Below, one piece after another: positions 8,490 through 17,546 of a DNA stretch of 64,000 bases (its first letter is position 1; the number at the start of each line of letters is the position of its first letter). The stretch is from Bacteroidota bacterium (GTDB lineage Bacteria; Bacteroidota; Bacteroidia; Flavobacteriales; Flavobacteriaceae). Where the stretch lies: positions 1 to 64,000 of the forward strand of contig JAJRRO010000046.1 in NCBI GenBank assembly GCA_024279425.1. Direction: 5' to 3'. The position numbers were made by a program, and so were the translations under genes. Below the pieces are notes generated by a model, which had not been told where the DNA came from, did no database searches, and was given only the letters and a program-made list of their open reading frames with translations.

Positions 8490-10394
8490 TCACCAATCCG
8501 TCAAAGGTTGTAACTCGGGAGAGGTAACTTCGGTTCCATTGGGCCATTGCGGGGCGAACAGCACCGCAACCCGAATGGGTTTACTAATGGAATCCATCTT
8601 TATTTCCAATCGCCTTACGCCTTCGTTGGTTTTTTGGGGTGGTGATTTTTCGGCAGAGCGTTGGGTAAATCGTGCATGGGCAGGCGATAAAAGCCGCACT
8701 TCCATTTTTTGACCGTTCAGGCTGAGCATGGCTGATGTTCCAGCCGCTGAAATGTCTATTGTCGCGTCGGTAGTAATGCCCCATAACAGTTCGGTGGTAT
8801 TTTTAGGGACGATTTCATCTTGGATAAGGACGGCACTATTGGTATTGACCAGGGCAGCACCTCGGGTCACTTGCCAAGCCCCTCCGGGATAGGCACTGTT
8901 GAGGTCTAGGATTCCGAATTGTCGGTCAGGGGCCGTACTCACTTTAATAAAACGGGCGTTGCCCAATTCATCCTGACTTTTGCCACCTAGCATGGGAACA
9001 TTATGGCTGTCAGAAAGCAATCGGAAATACTGCCAACGTTCGCCACGTTTGGCCTTGTCAAAATAACCCGGTAAATTATAATTGTCGCTTCCCAGATCAC
9101 GGGCCCATCGGACACCCAAGGCATCTAATTCAAAGTTACCCAGATCCAAGTGGCCGTGGTTTACGGCATTGTATCCACCTTTTATGGCCAGGAATAGAGC
9201 ATTGAGATCATTCCAGGCACTTCTGGCAAATAGAACTTCTACATCCCCATCAAAATATTTGGCTAAAGTTTTGGGTGTATGGGTCGCTGAAGGCGGTCGG
9301 TACCAAATCACATGTTCGGGTGTCGCAGTAAGGGATTGCATCACCTGATGCTCATGATCGGCAAAGCTTGGGTTATCATAGGTATTGGCCAACCACAACA
9401 TAGAGGGGGAAGAGCCTTTTCGGTTTTTTTCGGCACTGTCCGCAAAGTTGAACATATAGCCCGTTGGGCCTTCGGAATAGATCATAAAATTCCCGGTTTC
9501 CGCCATGCCTTGAATACTGGATAGGCCAAAATCCGTACCCAGCGCAGTGTTTAAGGCCCCTAGGCCATACGCGGTATACATTGTGGCATAGTTCCAATAG
9601 GCAGGCCCTTCCATCCATGCCCCGTCCGGTCCATAATTAAGGAGGGCCAAGGGAAGGGAGGCAACGGCTTTGGAAACAATGAATTCCGCAATGGACGGAT
9701 CGGTTTCGGCTATGGCCAAGGCACCAATAATTAATCCACCGTTACAGACTTGGTTCCAATTGTGTTCATCTTTGGGCCATCCGTTATAGCCCAAGTCTTC
9801 GCCGGAGAGTCCAGCCTTACCCGGTTCCAGGGCATGCTTTATCAACCCAGCTTTGATGGCAGCTTTGTCTTCCGGGCTGAGGTAGTGGAATAGCCAATCA
9901 TACCCTACACCTACGGCATGGGCCATTTCGGCTACATCCAAAAAGTGGGATTTGTTCCAATTGGGAAAAGCGACTACGGCCAACAGGATTTGTGCGGCTG
10001 CCTTGGCATAGCGTTCCTCGCCTGTAAAGCGATAGGCCAGTCCCAAGGCATAGATCCGTGCCCGGCATTCCCGACTTACACCCAAAAGCCGTGGCCCAAT
10101 AAGCTGGTGTTTGAGTGTAGGGGCCTCCAGATAGGCATTCGCTTGGGTGATAACATTGTTCGTATACCGTTGCAAAAGGGTATCGGTTTTGGCCCATGTT
10201 TTTAGTTCGGTAAGTCGTTCTTTGGTCAACAACAAACGCGGATGTTCCTGTTGCAGCCCGGCAAGTACATTTCGGGGTTCCTTTCGCAGCAAAGGGTGTT
10301 GGGCAATGGCGAAAGTTTGTACAAATAAAATTATGGCAAACAGTACTATTTTGTATACAGGGTAGGGGGACATTGGAAATATTAATTTCAGCAT
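8490..10394 (-). CDS. Heparinase II/III family polysaccharide lyase-like protein
   Basis: 634 aa. A signal peptide precedes FAIAQ (about residue 32); an internal ATG at residue 8 (MSPYPVYK) is the alternative start. An N-terminal alpha/alpha toroid follows, with conserved HNWNQVCNGG and GPDGAWMEGPAYWNY, then the beta-sandwich half carrying NHGHLDLGNFELDALGVRWARDL-type signature residues of heparinase II/III-like lyases. Length fits the family. The protein is probably periplasmic and cleaves or processes uronate-containing polysaccharide; the substrate cannot be assigned. No SusC/SusD or sulfatase genes are adjacent, so it is not in an evident polysaccharide utilisation locus. The gene is richer in G and C than its neighbours. 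Confidence 0.8.
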   Translation of the reverse strand: MLKLIFPMSPYPVYKIVLFAIILFVQTFAIAQHPLLRKEPRNVLAGLQQEHPRLLLTKERLTELKTWAKTDTLLQRYTNNVITQANAYLEAPTLKHQLIGPRLLGVSRECRARIYALGLAYRFTGEERYAKAAAQILLAVVAFPNWNKSHFLDVAEMAHAVGVGYDWLFHYLSPEDKAAIKAGLIKHALEPGKAGLSGEDLGYNGWPKDEHNWNQVCNGGLIIGALAIAETDPSIAEFIVSKAVASLPLALLNYGPDGAWMEGPAYWNYATMYTAYGLGALNTALGTDFGLSSIQGMAETGNFMIYSEGPTGYMFNFADSAEKNRKGSSPSMLWLANTYDNPSFADHEHQVMQSLTATPEHVIWYRPPSATHTPKTLAKYFDGDVEVLFARSAWNDLNALFLAIKGGYNAVNHGHLDLGNFELDALGVRWARDLGSDNYNLPGYFDKAKRGERWQYFRLLSDSHNVPMLGGKSQDELGNARFIKVSTAPDRQFGILDLNSAYPGGAWQVTRGAALVNTNSAVLIQDEIVPKNTTELLWGITTDATIDISAAGTSAMLSLNGQKMEVRLLSPAHARFTQRSAEKSPPQKTNEGVRRLEIKMDSISKPIRVAVLFAPQWPNGTEVTSPELQPLTDW

Positions 10395-10554
10395 AGGAAC
10401 TTTGAACTTTGTATTTGGAATTTGTTGCTTGGAATTTGGCCATTAGCTTTTAGCCAATAGCTTTTGGCCTTTAACCTTTTACCCTTAACCTTCCAACTTC
10501 ACACTTTAAACATTGGTTTTTGGAATTTGGTACTTGGAATTTGGCGCTTAGCGT
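10395..10554. repeat. Degenerate short-motif repeat tract
   Basis: A 160-bp tract built from imperfect copies of TTTGGAATTTGG, TTAGCTTTTAGCC / ATAGCTTTTGGCC and TTTAACCTTTTACCCTTAACC. It abuts the lyase start on one side and the stop of the small membrane-protein gene on the other. No function is known to me; it looks like slippage-generated filler and may be genome-wide. Confidence 0.6.
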
Positions 10555-10722
10555 TTAGTTTTTCCCTTTAATAAGTTGAAGTGCCCATACCAAAAGCAAA
10601 AACCCAATACCCGTTATGGCCGGGGGCCACATTTTAAAACAATAGCCCAAATACAGCATTGCAAAAGCGAGTAGGGCAAGTAACAGGGAGATAAGGTTGA
10701 ATTGGTTATTTCGTAACATCAT
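10555..10722 (-). CDS. Small two-helix membrane protein (55 aa)
   Basis: ATG pair at 10720-10722 and 10717-10719, TAA at 10555-10557. A short polar start (MMLRNNQFN) is followed by two hydrophobic helices (LISLLLALLAFAMLYLGY and ITGIGFLLLVWALQLI) joined by CFKMWPPA, and the protein ends in KGKN. This composition is far from random and is typical of small inner-membrane proteins. Family not recognised. It is divergent from the helicase gene. Confidence 0.65.
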   Translation of the reverse strand: MMLRNNQFNLISLLLALLAFAMLYLGYCFKMWPPAITGIGFLLLVWALQLIKGKN

Positions 10723-10906
10723 GTTGTTTTTACTAAAAGTACGGAATTTAAGTTGCTTTGCTGAATTGAAGGGATGTTGCTATTTGTTATAAAAGAATAT
10801 CGCTATTCCTGTATAGCATTCCGCAACTATTGTATTTTGATTGTTGCATGTGTTTCGTAGGAAGCTGTATTCGTAATACCTTACTTTTGCATAAAAATTA
10901 AAGAAG

Positions 10907-12250
10907 ATGCAATCGTTTGACGAATTTAAGATCTCTAACCAACTGCGTTACGCTATAACCGATTTAGGGTATACGAATCCAACACCAATTCAATCCCAGG
11001 CCTTTCCAGTAATTTCCTCAGGTAAAGATGTTTTGGGTATTGCGCAGACAGGAACGGGGAAGACATTTGCCTATATGTTGCCCATTTTACAAGGGTTTAG
11101 TCTTTCAAAAGAAAAGCATCCAAGGGTTTTAATACTGGTTCCTACCCGCGAATTGGTGACACAGGCTGTTGAGGACATAAAAAAATTCAGTTCATACCTT
11201 AACATTAGAGTAACCGGGGTTTATGGCGGCACCAATATAAACACCCAAAAAGCAGTACTGGAAGAAGGTCAGGATATTGTAGTAGGAACCCCTGGCCGTT
11301 TATACGATCTGGTTTTAAGTCGTGCATTGCGATTAAAATCGATTAAAAAACTCGTGATCGATGAGGTAGATGTTATGCTGGATCTAGGGTTTAGGTTTCA
11401 GCTTACCAATCTATTCGATTTATTGCCAAAAGGTCGTCAAAATATTATGTTTTCAGCCACGATGACGGAAGATATAGAAGATATAATGGCCAAGTTTTTT
11501 ATATCGACGGAAAAGATCTCTGTTGCTTTAAGTGGTACGCCTTTAGAAAATATTGCACAAAGTAGCTGTGCGGTTCCCAACTTTTATACCAAGGCAAATT
11601 TGCTGATACACTTGCTAAAAGAGGTAAAAACCTTTAAGAAAGTGCTTGTTTTTGTATCCAATAAAAGAAGTGCCGACCGTTTGTTTAAAGAATTGCAGGA
11701 GTTATATAATGATGAAATTTGCGTGATTCACTCCAATAAAACGCAGAACTACCGAATGCGGTCTATTAAACAGTTTGATGAAGGTGTAAATCGGATTTTG
11801 GTCACGACCGATGTGATGGCGCGTGGTCTCGATCTCAACGAAATATCCCATGTGATAAATTTTGACACTCCAAGTTTTCCGGAAAATTACATGCATCGTA
11901 TTGGTCGTACGGGTCGTGCCGAAAAGAAAGGAGAAAGCCTATTGTTCTATTCGGAAAAGGAAATGGATGCTAAAAATGCCATTGAAACACTTATGAATAT
12001 GGAGATTCAACAAATTCCATTCCCAGAAGGCGTAGAATTATCCACAAAGCTCACCCCTGAAGAGCAGCCAAAGGTCAATGAACCCAATAACCCTACACCA
12101 GTTAATGAGCATGAACGTGGAGCAAGTTTTCAAGAAAAGTCTGAAAAAAATAGGAAAACAAACCAGGGGGGTTCCTATAAGCGTATAATGAAAATCAAAT
12201 ATAAAAAACCCAAAACCAGAGGGGATAAGAATTATAATAAAAGAAAATAA
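10907..12250 (+). CDS. DEAD-box family ATP-dependent RNA helicase
   Basis: 447 aa. All helicase motifs are in order: Q motif (FDEFKISNQL...PTPIQ), Walker A AQTGTGKT, PTRELV, TPGRL, Walker B DEVD instead of DEAD, SAT, then the RecA2 motifs TTDVMARGLD and HRIGRTGRAEKKG. The C-terminal tail (about residues 385-447) is polar and very basic, probably an RNA-binding extension. Cytoplasmic; likely rRNA/ribosome maturation or cold adaptation, which cannot be separated here. TACTTTTG at 10882-10889 is a good -7 element. A small hairpin follows the stop. Confidence 0.93.
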   Translation: MQSFDEFKISNQLRYAITDLGYTNPTPIQSQAFPVISSGKDVLGIAQTGTGKTFAYMLPILQGFSLSKEKHPRVLILVPTRELVTQAVEDIKKFSSYLNIRVTGVYGGTNINTQKAVLEEGQDIVVGTPGRLYDLVLSRALRLKSIKKLVIDEVDVMLDLGFRFQLTNLFDLLPKGRQNIMFSATMTEDIEDIMAKFFISTEKISVALSGTPLENIAQSSCAVPNFYTKANLLIHLLKEVKTFKKVLVFVSNKRSADRLFKELQELYNDEICVIHSNKTQNYRMRSIKQFDEGVNRILVTTDVMARGLDLNEISHVINFDTPSFPENYMHRIGRTGRAEKKGESLLFYSEKEMDAKNAIETLMNMEIQQIPFPEGVELSTKLTPEEQPKVNEPNNPTPVNEHERGASFQEKSEKNRKTNQGGSYKRIMKIKYKKPKTRGDKNYNKRK

Positions 12251-12251
12251 C

Positions 12252-12272
12252 CAGTGTTTAGCACTGATTTTT
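12252..12272 (+). terminator. Putative terminator after the helicase
   Basis: CAGTG (12252-12256) and CACTG (12262-12266) form a short hairpin followed by ATTTTT. The stem is only 5 bp, so this is a moderate candidate. Confidence 0.5.
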
Positions 12273-12461
12273 GGCTTTGATAAAAGCGATACTAATTTCA
12301 CTTAAAAAGGTATAAAATGTACTTCAATTGAAAAATTTTCTTCAGAATGCACAACGGTTTTTCTTGCTATAAGTCAAGGCGTAAGACACACAATACCTAA
12401 TTAAATGTATTTTTGAACTTTGGGTATTGAAACCATAGATCATTCATCAAATATTTAACCA

Positions 12462-13325
12462 ATGCAGACCATTAAACAACTGATCGACCTACTTACGCTA
12501 AAACAATTGGATGAGTCCAAGTTTATCGGGGAGAATTACCAAGCTCCTTGGGGGCGCGTTTTCGGAGGCCAGGTGCTGGCCCAATCCTTGAATGCGGCCT
12601 ATCGTACTGTGCCTGCCGAGCGGACTGCCCATTCTATGCACGGGTACTTTATTTTGGGGGGTGATTTGGATATTCCGATTACCTATGAGGTCGATACCAT
12701 CAGAAATGGAGGAAGTTTTACGACCCGTAGGGTAGTGGCCAAACAGAACGGAAAGGCGATTTTTAATATGGCGGCATCCTTTCAAACGAAACAAGAAGGG
12801 GTTGACCATCAAATTACCATGCCCAACTTAACCTCTCCTGATAATCTTGTCACAGGTTTGGAAGAAATAGAAAATATCAAGGAAGTTGATCCTAAAATAT
12901 ATTATCGATTGAAAATGGTATTGCCCGAAGTATTTATATTCAAATCGGTCAATCGAATTATAAACAAGTTGGCAAAAAACAATGTGCCTTTCAGCAACAT
13001 TTGGATGCGGAGCGCAGAAGATGTTATAGCAGATTTGCCCATGAAGCAACAATTATTGGCCTATGTATCTGATTATAATCTGTTGACGACGGCTACATTT
13101 CCGCATCGGGAACAATTGAATAAAGGAAATACATTCTATGCCAGCTTGGATCATGCCCTGTGGTTTCATCGTGATTTTGATTTTGATGACTGGTTGTTAT
13201 ATGCTATGGATAGCCCTAGTGCTTCAAATTCAAGGGGATTCTCAAGGGGAAGTATATTCAATCGACAAGGTGTTTTGGTGGCTTCCGTAGCTCAAGAAGG
13301 ACTTATTCGTCAATCTAGATCATAA
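12462..13325 (+). CDS. tesB: Acyl-CoA thioesterase II (TesB-like)
   Basis: 287 aa, the usual length for TesB. The double hotdog fold is recognisable: N-terminal GENYQAPWGRVFGGQVLAQS and SMHGYFILGGD..PITYEVD, and C-terminal SLDHALWFHRDFDFDDWLLYAMDSP with SRGSIFNRQGVLVASVAQEGL. The family hydrolyses medium and long acyl-CoA in the cytoplasm. It is a single-gene unit with TATTTTTG (12408-12415) as a candidate -7 element. The match is clear along the whole length. Confidence 0.92.
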   Translation: MQTIKQLIDLLTLKQLDESKFIGENYQAPWGRVFGGQVLAQSLNAAYRTVPAERTAHSMHGYFILGGDLDIPITYEVDTIRNGGSFTTRRVVAKQNGKAIFNMAASFQTKQEGVDHQITMPNLTSPDNLVTGLEEIENIKEVDPKIYYRLKMVLPEVFIFKSVNRIINKLAKNNVPFSNIWMRSAEDVIADLPMKQQLLAYVSDYNLLTTATFPHREQLNKGNTFYASLDHALWFHRDFDFDDWLLYAMDSPSASNSRGFSRGSIFNRQGVLVASVAQEGLIRQSRS

Positions 13326-13445
13326 CTTCAATTCATACCGATTTTCCATTATTTTCGCCTTTGATTGTATAGTTTACTTACTCTTCTTACTGATTATGAT
13401 CTTGACAAAATGCGTTTCAATATATAATGTCTTTCGTTGGGGATG

Positions 13446-14456
13446 CTATTTTGTAAGTTGCTCGAATGCGAAGTTCGTGAGTATTTCATGGCCTCCTACA
13501 AACAACGTTAATTTAATATTATTCGTTTCCTTGACCAAGGCAATTTCTCTTTCTGATATCTTGCCGAAATTAGACAGTGGTTTCCTGTACTCCAGTAGTG
13601 CTAATTTTTCAGATGCGGAGATATACTTACTGCTATCCTCGATATTAAGATCTGTAAGTAGTTTGTTATAAAAATTAATGGAGTGGGTAATTGGGATTAC
13701 GCCATTACCCACCATACCATCATATAGCCCTGTAAAAATTTCTAATTGGGCATACTTCAGCTTATTAACCGGAGTTTCCCAATAAATCGGGGATTTTTGC
13801 CTGGCGATTTCCGTATTCAAAACCCCAGGGTTAGATTCAGTACACGCAAGAATCTCATCGGCATATTTTAGTTTTCTAATCTTGGTCTCTTCATACCACT
13901 GCACCAAATCTACCAACGGAACCCAGGATGAGAATTTTCTAATTTTGTGTTTCGATTTCATAAACATGGCAAGCGTCGCATATCCACCACCACTCGTCCC
14001 AATTACAAATATTCTTGTGGTGTCGATATTAGCATTTTCTATCGCATAATCGATGGAAGCATCAATATCGGAAATCACCAAATTACTGCAACAAGCTTCT
14101 TTTTTATTATTTACCCCTCTGAAGTTTGGATGCATATAATTATAATCTTTCAAGTAAGAGAAATAGTTAATTGAATCGTACTGGGTGTAGTCATTACTCC
14201 ATGTGTGCAGACTTACAATTAATGGTTGTGGGTCGGTTGACTTGGTTTTATAAAAATAAGCAGGCTGCAACGCTCCATCTATGGGTGATTTGATTTCGAC
14301 GACCTTAAATTCATCTCCCCATTTTGGTTTATTGGGTCTTTCAAGGGCCTCGGTTTCTTGATTTGAAGAATTGGGAATGAGATCCAAGCGATTCTCCACA
14401 ATTGATCCTAGGATTAAAAAAACAAGGAATGAGACAAGAAGTGCAATCTTTTTCAT
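13446..14456 (-). CDS. Alpha/beta hydrolase, prolyl-oligopeptidase-like, membrane-anchored or exported
   Basis: 336 aa. One N-terminal hydrophobic segment (IALLVSFLVFLILGSIV) is followed by an alpha/beta hydrolase fold: LIVSLHTWS oxyanion strand, nucleophile elbow GTSGGGYATL, an acidic residue near GLYDGMVG and a histidine in FVGGHEIL. This layout is that of S9-type peptidases or acyl esterases without the beta-propeller. Substrate unknown. The gene stands alone; the ends of the hydrolase and of the upstream tesB gene converge. Confidence 0.75.
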   Translation of the reverse strand: MKKIALLVSFLVFLILGSIVENRLDLIPNSSNQETEALERPNKPKWGDEFKVVEIKSPIDGALQPAYFYKTKSTDPQPLIVSLHTWSNDYTQYDSINYFSYLKDYNYMHPNFRGVNNKKEACCSNLVISDIDASIDYAIENANIDTTRIFVIGTSGGGYATLAMFMKSKHKIRKFSSWVPLVDLVQWYEETKIRKLKYADEILACTESNPGVLNTEIARQKSPIYWETPVNKLKYAQLEIFTGLYDGMVGNGVIPITHSINFYNKLLTDLNIEDSSKYISASEKLALLEYRKPLSNFGKISEREIALVKETNNIKLTLFVGGHEILTNFAFEQLTK

Positions 14457-14706
14457 GGGTTTATTGAACTACCACCAACTTAAGGATAAAGAGCAATATG
14501 CTATTTACATCTATTGGATCTTTCTAAGATAACAAATCTTTGATATTCATGAATGACCTATTTGCTACATGTGGATATTTTGCCGTCATAGTTGAATAGA
14601 TTCATTGCGGATCGCATCGAAGTCCTGGGGAGGTTTAGTGGTAGTAGGCTTACTCCTATCAGACTCGCATGAGAAAAAAGTGTGGTTACAAAAAATTGAA
14701 TTTTTC

Positions 14707-15603
14707 TCATATTTGAGAGAATATTTTTTTGAACTTTTGGGGAAGTCCATCTTTAAGATACACTTTTTCATTCGTAAATGGATGAATGAATTCTAATGAA
14801 TAGGCATGCAAATACAATCCTTTGCCCTTTACAATTAAGTTTTCAATGCCATATTCCCTATCTCCCAAGATGGGATTTCCGATGGTTGACAAATGTTTAC
14901 GCAATTGATGCGTTCTGCCTGTTTCAGGATTTAAATGTACCAAGTTGAGTTGGCCGAACTTTCTCGAAGATACGGATTCATTTACTGTATAATTTGATTG
15001 CGCCTTTTTACCGTCAATGGTTGAGGTGATTTTTCCTTTTAAGTCCATCTCACCAATGGTAACGGCATAGTAGGTTTTTTGAATCTTTTTGTCTTTAAAT
15101 AGCGCATTTAGAGCACGAATGCTGCTGCTTGTTTTTCCGGCCAATAAAATACCCGTGGTCGGATAATCCAATCGGTGTACAGGTTGCGGTTTTGTAGCAT
15201 CGGGTAGATGACTTGGGTTAAGGTTTTAGGCCAAGGCATTGGCCATGGTCTTAAAACGATTGCCACTCACCAAAATTCCGGCTGGTTTATGAATAGCTGC
15301 CAAATGTTCGTCTTCAAAGATTACTTGAAGTGAAAGGATCAGTTTCTTCTTGTGACCGACTTCCTCTGGAATGGATAAAGTAATAGTTTCTCCACCATGT
15401 ATGAAAATGGCCGATGTAGCAATAACGGCATTGACAGTAACATACTGTTTTTTTATTACTTTCTTTAAGGCTGATTTGGTCAAGGCAGCATTGAAAATAC
15501 CGACACCATATTCTTGAAGGCGAATAGGAGCGGGGAGCTTTGGGGCAATATGGGTTTCGGTGGTGTTAATGGTAATTTTTTCTGTGTTTGCTACGGGGTA
15601 GGC
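14707..15603 (-). pseudogene. RluA-family pseudouridine synthase, interrupted by an in-frame stop
   Basis: One frame encodes a full RluA-like protein but contains TAA at 15226-15228. The text before it (MANALA) and after it (NLNPSHLPDATKPQPVHRLD) continues the same protein. The catalytic signature HRLDYPTTG is present downstream and an S4-like N-terminal part upstream. No ATG, GTG or TTG precedes TTG 15483, although coding similarity (IRLQEYGVGIFNAAL) extends to about 15570. The gene thus lacks both a good start and an intact reading frame. CAA to TAA is the simplest origin. The two fragments could be translated separately, but the catalytic half would lack a proper start. Confidence 0.8.
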
Positions 15604-15609
15604 TCAAAA

Positions 15610-15945
15610 TTAGATCTCTTCCAAAATGGACTTTCCACTTGATTTATCACCCGATGTCCATTTCCAATTTTCATAAAACCTTATTTTCCCGTCTTCTGTT
15701 AATTTGGGTTTTGAGTTACATATGCCTGTTGTTAATTCCCCTTTTTTATTTACCTGATGGTATCGCATTTCGATATTACCTACTTTGTCAACCAATCTGA
15801 TTAAGTGTCCTTTGACTATTTGTCCACCTTGATATTCGGATGTCAATATATTACCGTCCTGTTTGTATTCAAAAATGGTTTCTTCTGTGGTCTCTCCATT
15901 TTCTGAGTTCTCAAGGGGTCTGAATTTTTTGATGTGATAGTTCAT
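15610..15945 (-). CDS. Small conserved protein (often labelled N-acetylglutamate synthase-like)
   Basis: 111 aa, no signal peptide or membrane segment. The body consists of short beta strands (TIFEYKQDGNILTSEYQGG, GHLIRLVDKVGNIEMRYHQV, GKIRFYENWKWTSGD). Proteins like this are common in flavobacteria and carry an automatic name of N-acetylglutamate synthase, for which I see no catalytic basis; a MORN-like or lipocalin-like small fold is as likely. It lies 33 bp from the GNAT chimera gene on the same strand. Confidence 0.6.
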   Translation of the reverse strand: MNYHIKKFRPLENSENGETTEETIFEYKQDGNILTSEYQGGQIVKGHLIRLVDKVGNIEMRYHQVNKKGELTTGICNSKPKLTEDGKIRFYENWKWTSGDKSSGKSILEEI

Positions 15946-15978
15946 AATTTACTTTCGGTTCTTATGTTCTGATTTTGG

Positions 15979-16461
15979 CTAACCGGTTGAGTATTGGTAT
16001 TCGTTCCTTAGCATAGACAAAATAACTAGATTCTTGCGGCCTTGATGTGATTTTATGTACTCGCTTTTAATGCTCTCTTTGCGAAATCCATGTTTTTCAT
16101 AGATGTGAATGGCCATTAGGTTGAATTCAAAAACATCCAGCCATAGTCTATTACAATTATATTCCCCAAAACATTTTTTCTTTATTAATTGTATGGCTTT
16201 ACTTCCATATCCCTTGCCTTTGTCCGATACCACTATCCTTTTGAATTCAATCGAGTTGTTATCACTGTACAATCCTGCAAGTAATATAAAACCGACTAAT
16301 CTAGAATTTTCCTCTACATTGAATTCCTGATCAGAAATATTTGGTTTAGTGTTTGTTTCTTCAATAGTTTCTTCATTTTTATTCACAGAAAGACCTTCCC
16401 CTTCTTCACTACAACTTAATACGAGTAACGATAGGAGTAATACAATTGAGATTCTATTCAT
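15979..16461 (-). CDS. Chimeric ORF: lipoprotein signal fused to truncated GNAT acetyltransferase
   Basis: 160 aa. Residues 1-17 are a lipoprotein signal peptide (LLLSLLVLSC) followed by an acidic linker to about residue 48. From about residue 52 it is GNAT-like: LVGFILLAGL, FKRIVVSDKGKGYGSKAIQLIKK (acetyl-CoA loop GKGYG) and NLMAIHIYEKHGFRKE. The usual first 50-60 residues of the GNAT fold are missing. An acetyl-CoA enzyme exported to the envelope makes little sense, so this looks like a deletion fusion between a lipoprotein gene and a GNAT gene. It may be non-functional or use an internal start. Confidence 0.6.
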   Translation of the reverse strand: MNRISIVLLLSLLVLSCSEEGEGLSVNKNEETIEETNTKPNISDQEFNVEENSRLVGFILLAGLYSDNNSIEFKRIVVSDKGKGYGSKAIQLIKKKCFGEYNCNRLWLDVFEFNLMAIHIYEKHGFRKESIKSEYIKSHQGRKNLVILSMLRNEYQYSTG

Positions 16462-16731
16462 ATTGCATGGTTTAAAAAGCCAATAGCCTTTTACGAATTT
16501 TTCATGAACAAAAAATGATGGACTAAAAACTAAGGCATTTAGTAATTATTAAATGATGGAGTACATAAAAATAGTAAAATATTCTACATAGATAGTAGGA
16601 TAATAGGATAACTATAATTATCAATCTCCTTTAAACTTTAATGCAATACATCAGTTAAAATTGACCGTTCAACGGATATTGGTTCACCAAGACAGCTTTT
16701 TAAGTAATTTAAATAAACACTAACCGTCTAT

Positions 16732-16908
16732 ATGAAAATTTTTCTACTATTTATTACTGTTCTGTTTTTTGAAGTGGCCGATTATATCGATGAGCTTTAT
16801 GGTGACGAGGATTTCTACACCCAAGTAATTTGGTGGTGCATTCCTCTGATTTTGATTTTTATGTTTTTTGGGAGCGTCATATATCTAAAACTGAAAAAAA
16901 GAACTTGA
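16732..16908 (+). CDS. Small two-helix membrane protein (58 aa)
   Basis: ATG 16732, TGA 16906-16908. It has an N-terminal helix (IFLLFITVLFFEVA), an acidic loop (DYIDELYGDEDFYTQ), a second helix (VIWWCIPLILIFMFFGSVIYL) and a basic tail KLKKRT. The topology and positive C-terminal end look like a real small membrane protein. Family unknown. It stands alone, and no ribosome binding site is obvious. Confidence 0.5.
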   Translation: MKIFLLFITVLFFEVADYIDELYGDEDFYTQVIWWCIPLILIFMFFGSVIYLKLKKRT

Positions 16909-17028
16909 CTGGCTAATCCTTTGATGGGGTAAAACACTATTTATTGTGCAGATAAACAAACAATGTTTAGCACTATATGCCTTAAAACCAGCTAATTATG
17001 GCTATGTTAAGTCAGGGTTTATCAAATT

Positions 17029-17397
17029 GTGGGAAACAAGGATAAAATTGCTGGGCAGGGAGGTTGGAACCCAACGAAAAATTGCTGGCAATTTACAGAT
17101 GTTTACTGGGAAAAGGGAGACCCTTGGGATATTGTCTGGGAGGCAGACGATTGTTACGTTAGCAGAGTTGAATTTTGTCTTTGGATCGAGGTAAGTTGCT
17201 ATGATGGAATTGGAAAAAATAACCTTGTCCTTAGAGAGCGATCTCGGGAAACCCAACGTTGTTACGTATTGGCCGAGCGGTTTTGTAAAGAAATCCTTTA
17301 CAAGGCTTGGATAGAAAATTCAGGGACTAACGAAATACAATATCAAGATTGGAACATCGAAGGAGATTTTTGGGAAGATGTTGAATATGAGGATTAA
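17029..17397 (+). CDS. Hypothetical protein, Trp/Cys-rich (doubtful)
   Basis: A 122-codon frame starting with GTG. It is rich in W, C, D and E (NCWQFTDVYWEKGDPWDIVW; GDFWEDVEYED at the end). It has no signal peptide, repeat or recognisable motif. Another frame overlaps it upstream (16946-17194), so a frameshifted remnant is possible. I cannot name it and hold it with low confidence. Confidence 0.25.
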   Translation: MGNKDKIAGQGGWNPTKNCWQFTDVYWEKGDPWDIVWEADDCYVSRVEFCLWIEVSCYDGIGKNNLVLRERSRETQRCYVLAERFCKEILYKAWIENSGTNEIQYQDWNIEGDFWEDVEYED

Positions 17398-17546
17398 ACT
17401 AAAATAGCTAACTATGAATAAATATGTGTTGAATGGTAATATATAATATCCCTTATTTACAATACAAAGGACTTCTAAAATAGTTCCGCATTCCAATAAA
17501 AATTCACAATTAAATTTTGAGGGTATTTATCAGGTTGCAATTTTTT

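Noticed and set aside
9898-10443. 181-codon minus-strand frame overlapping the polysaccharide lyase gene
   Set aside because: It lies in another frame of a clear lyase gene with a signal peptide and family motifs, and its own translation is Cys-rich and motif-free; a shadow frame in GC-richer DNA.
17002-17256. 84-codon minus-strand frame opposite the Trp/Cys-rich ORF
   Set aside because: No motif or start context supports it; the plus frame is itself doubtful, and nothing favours the antisense one.
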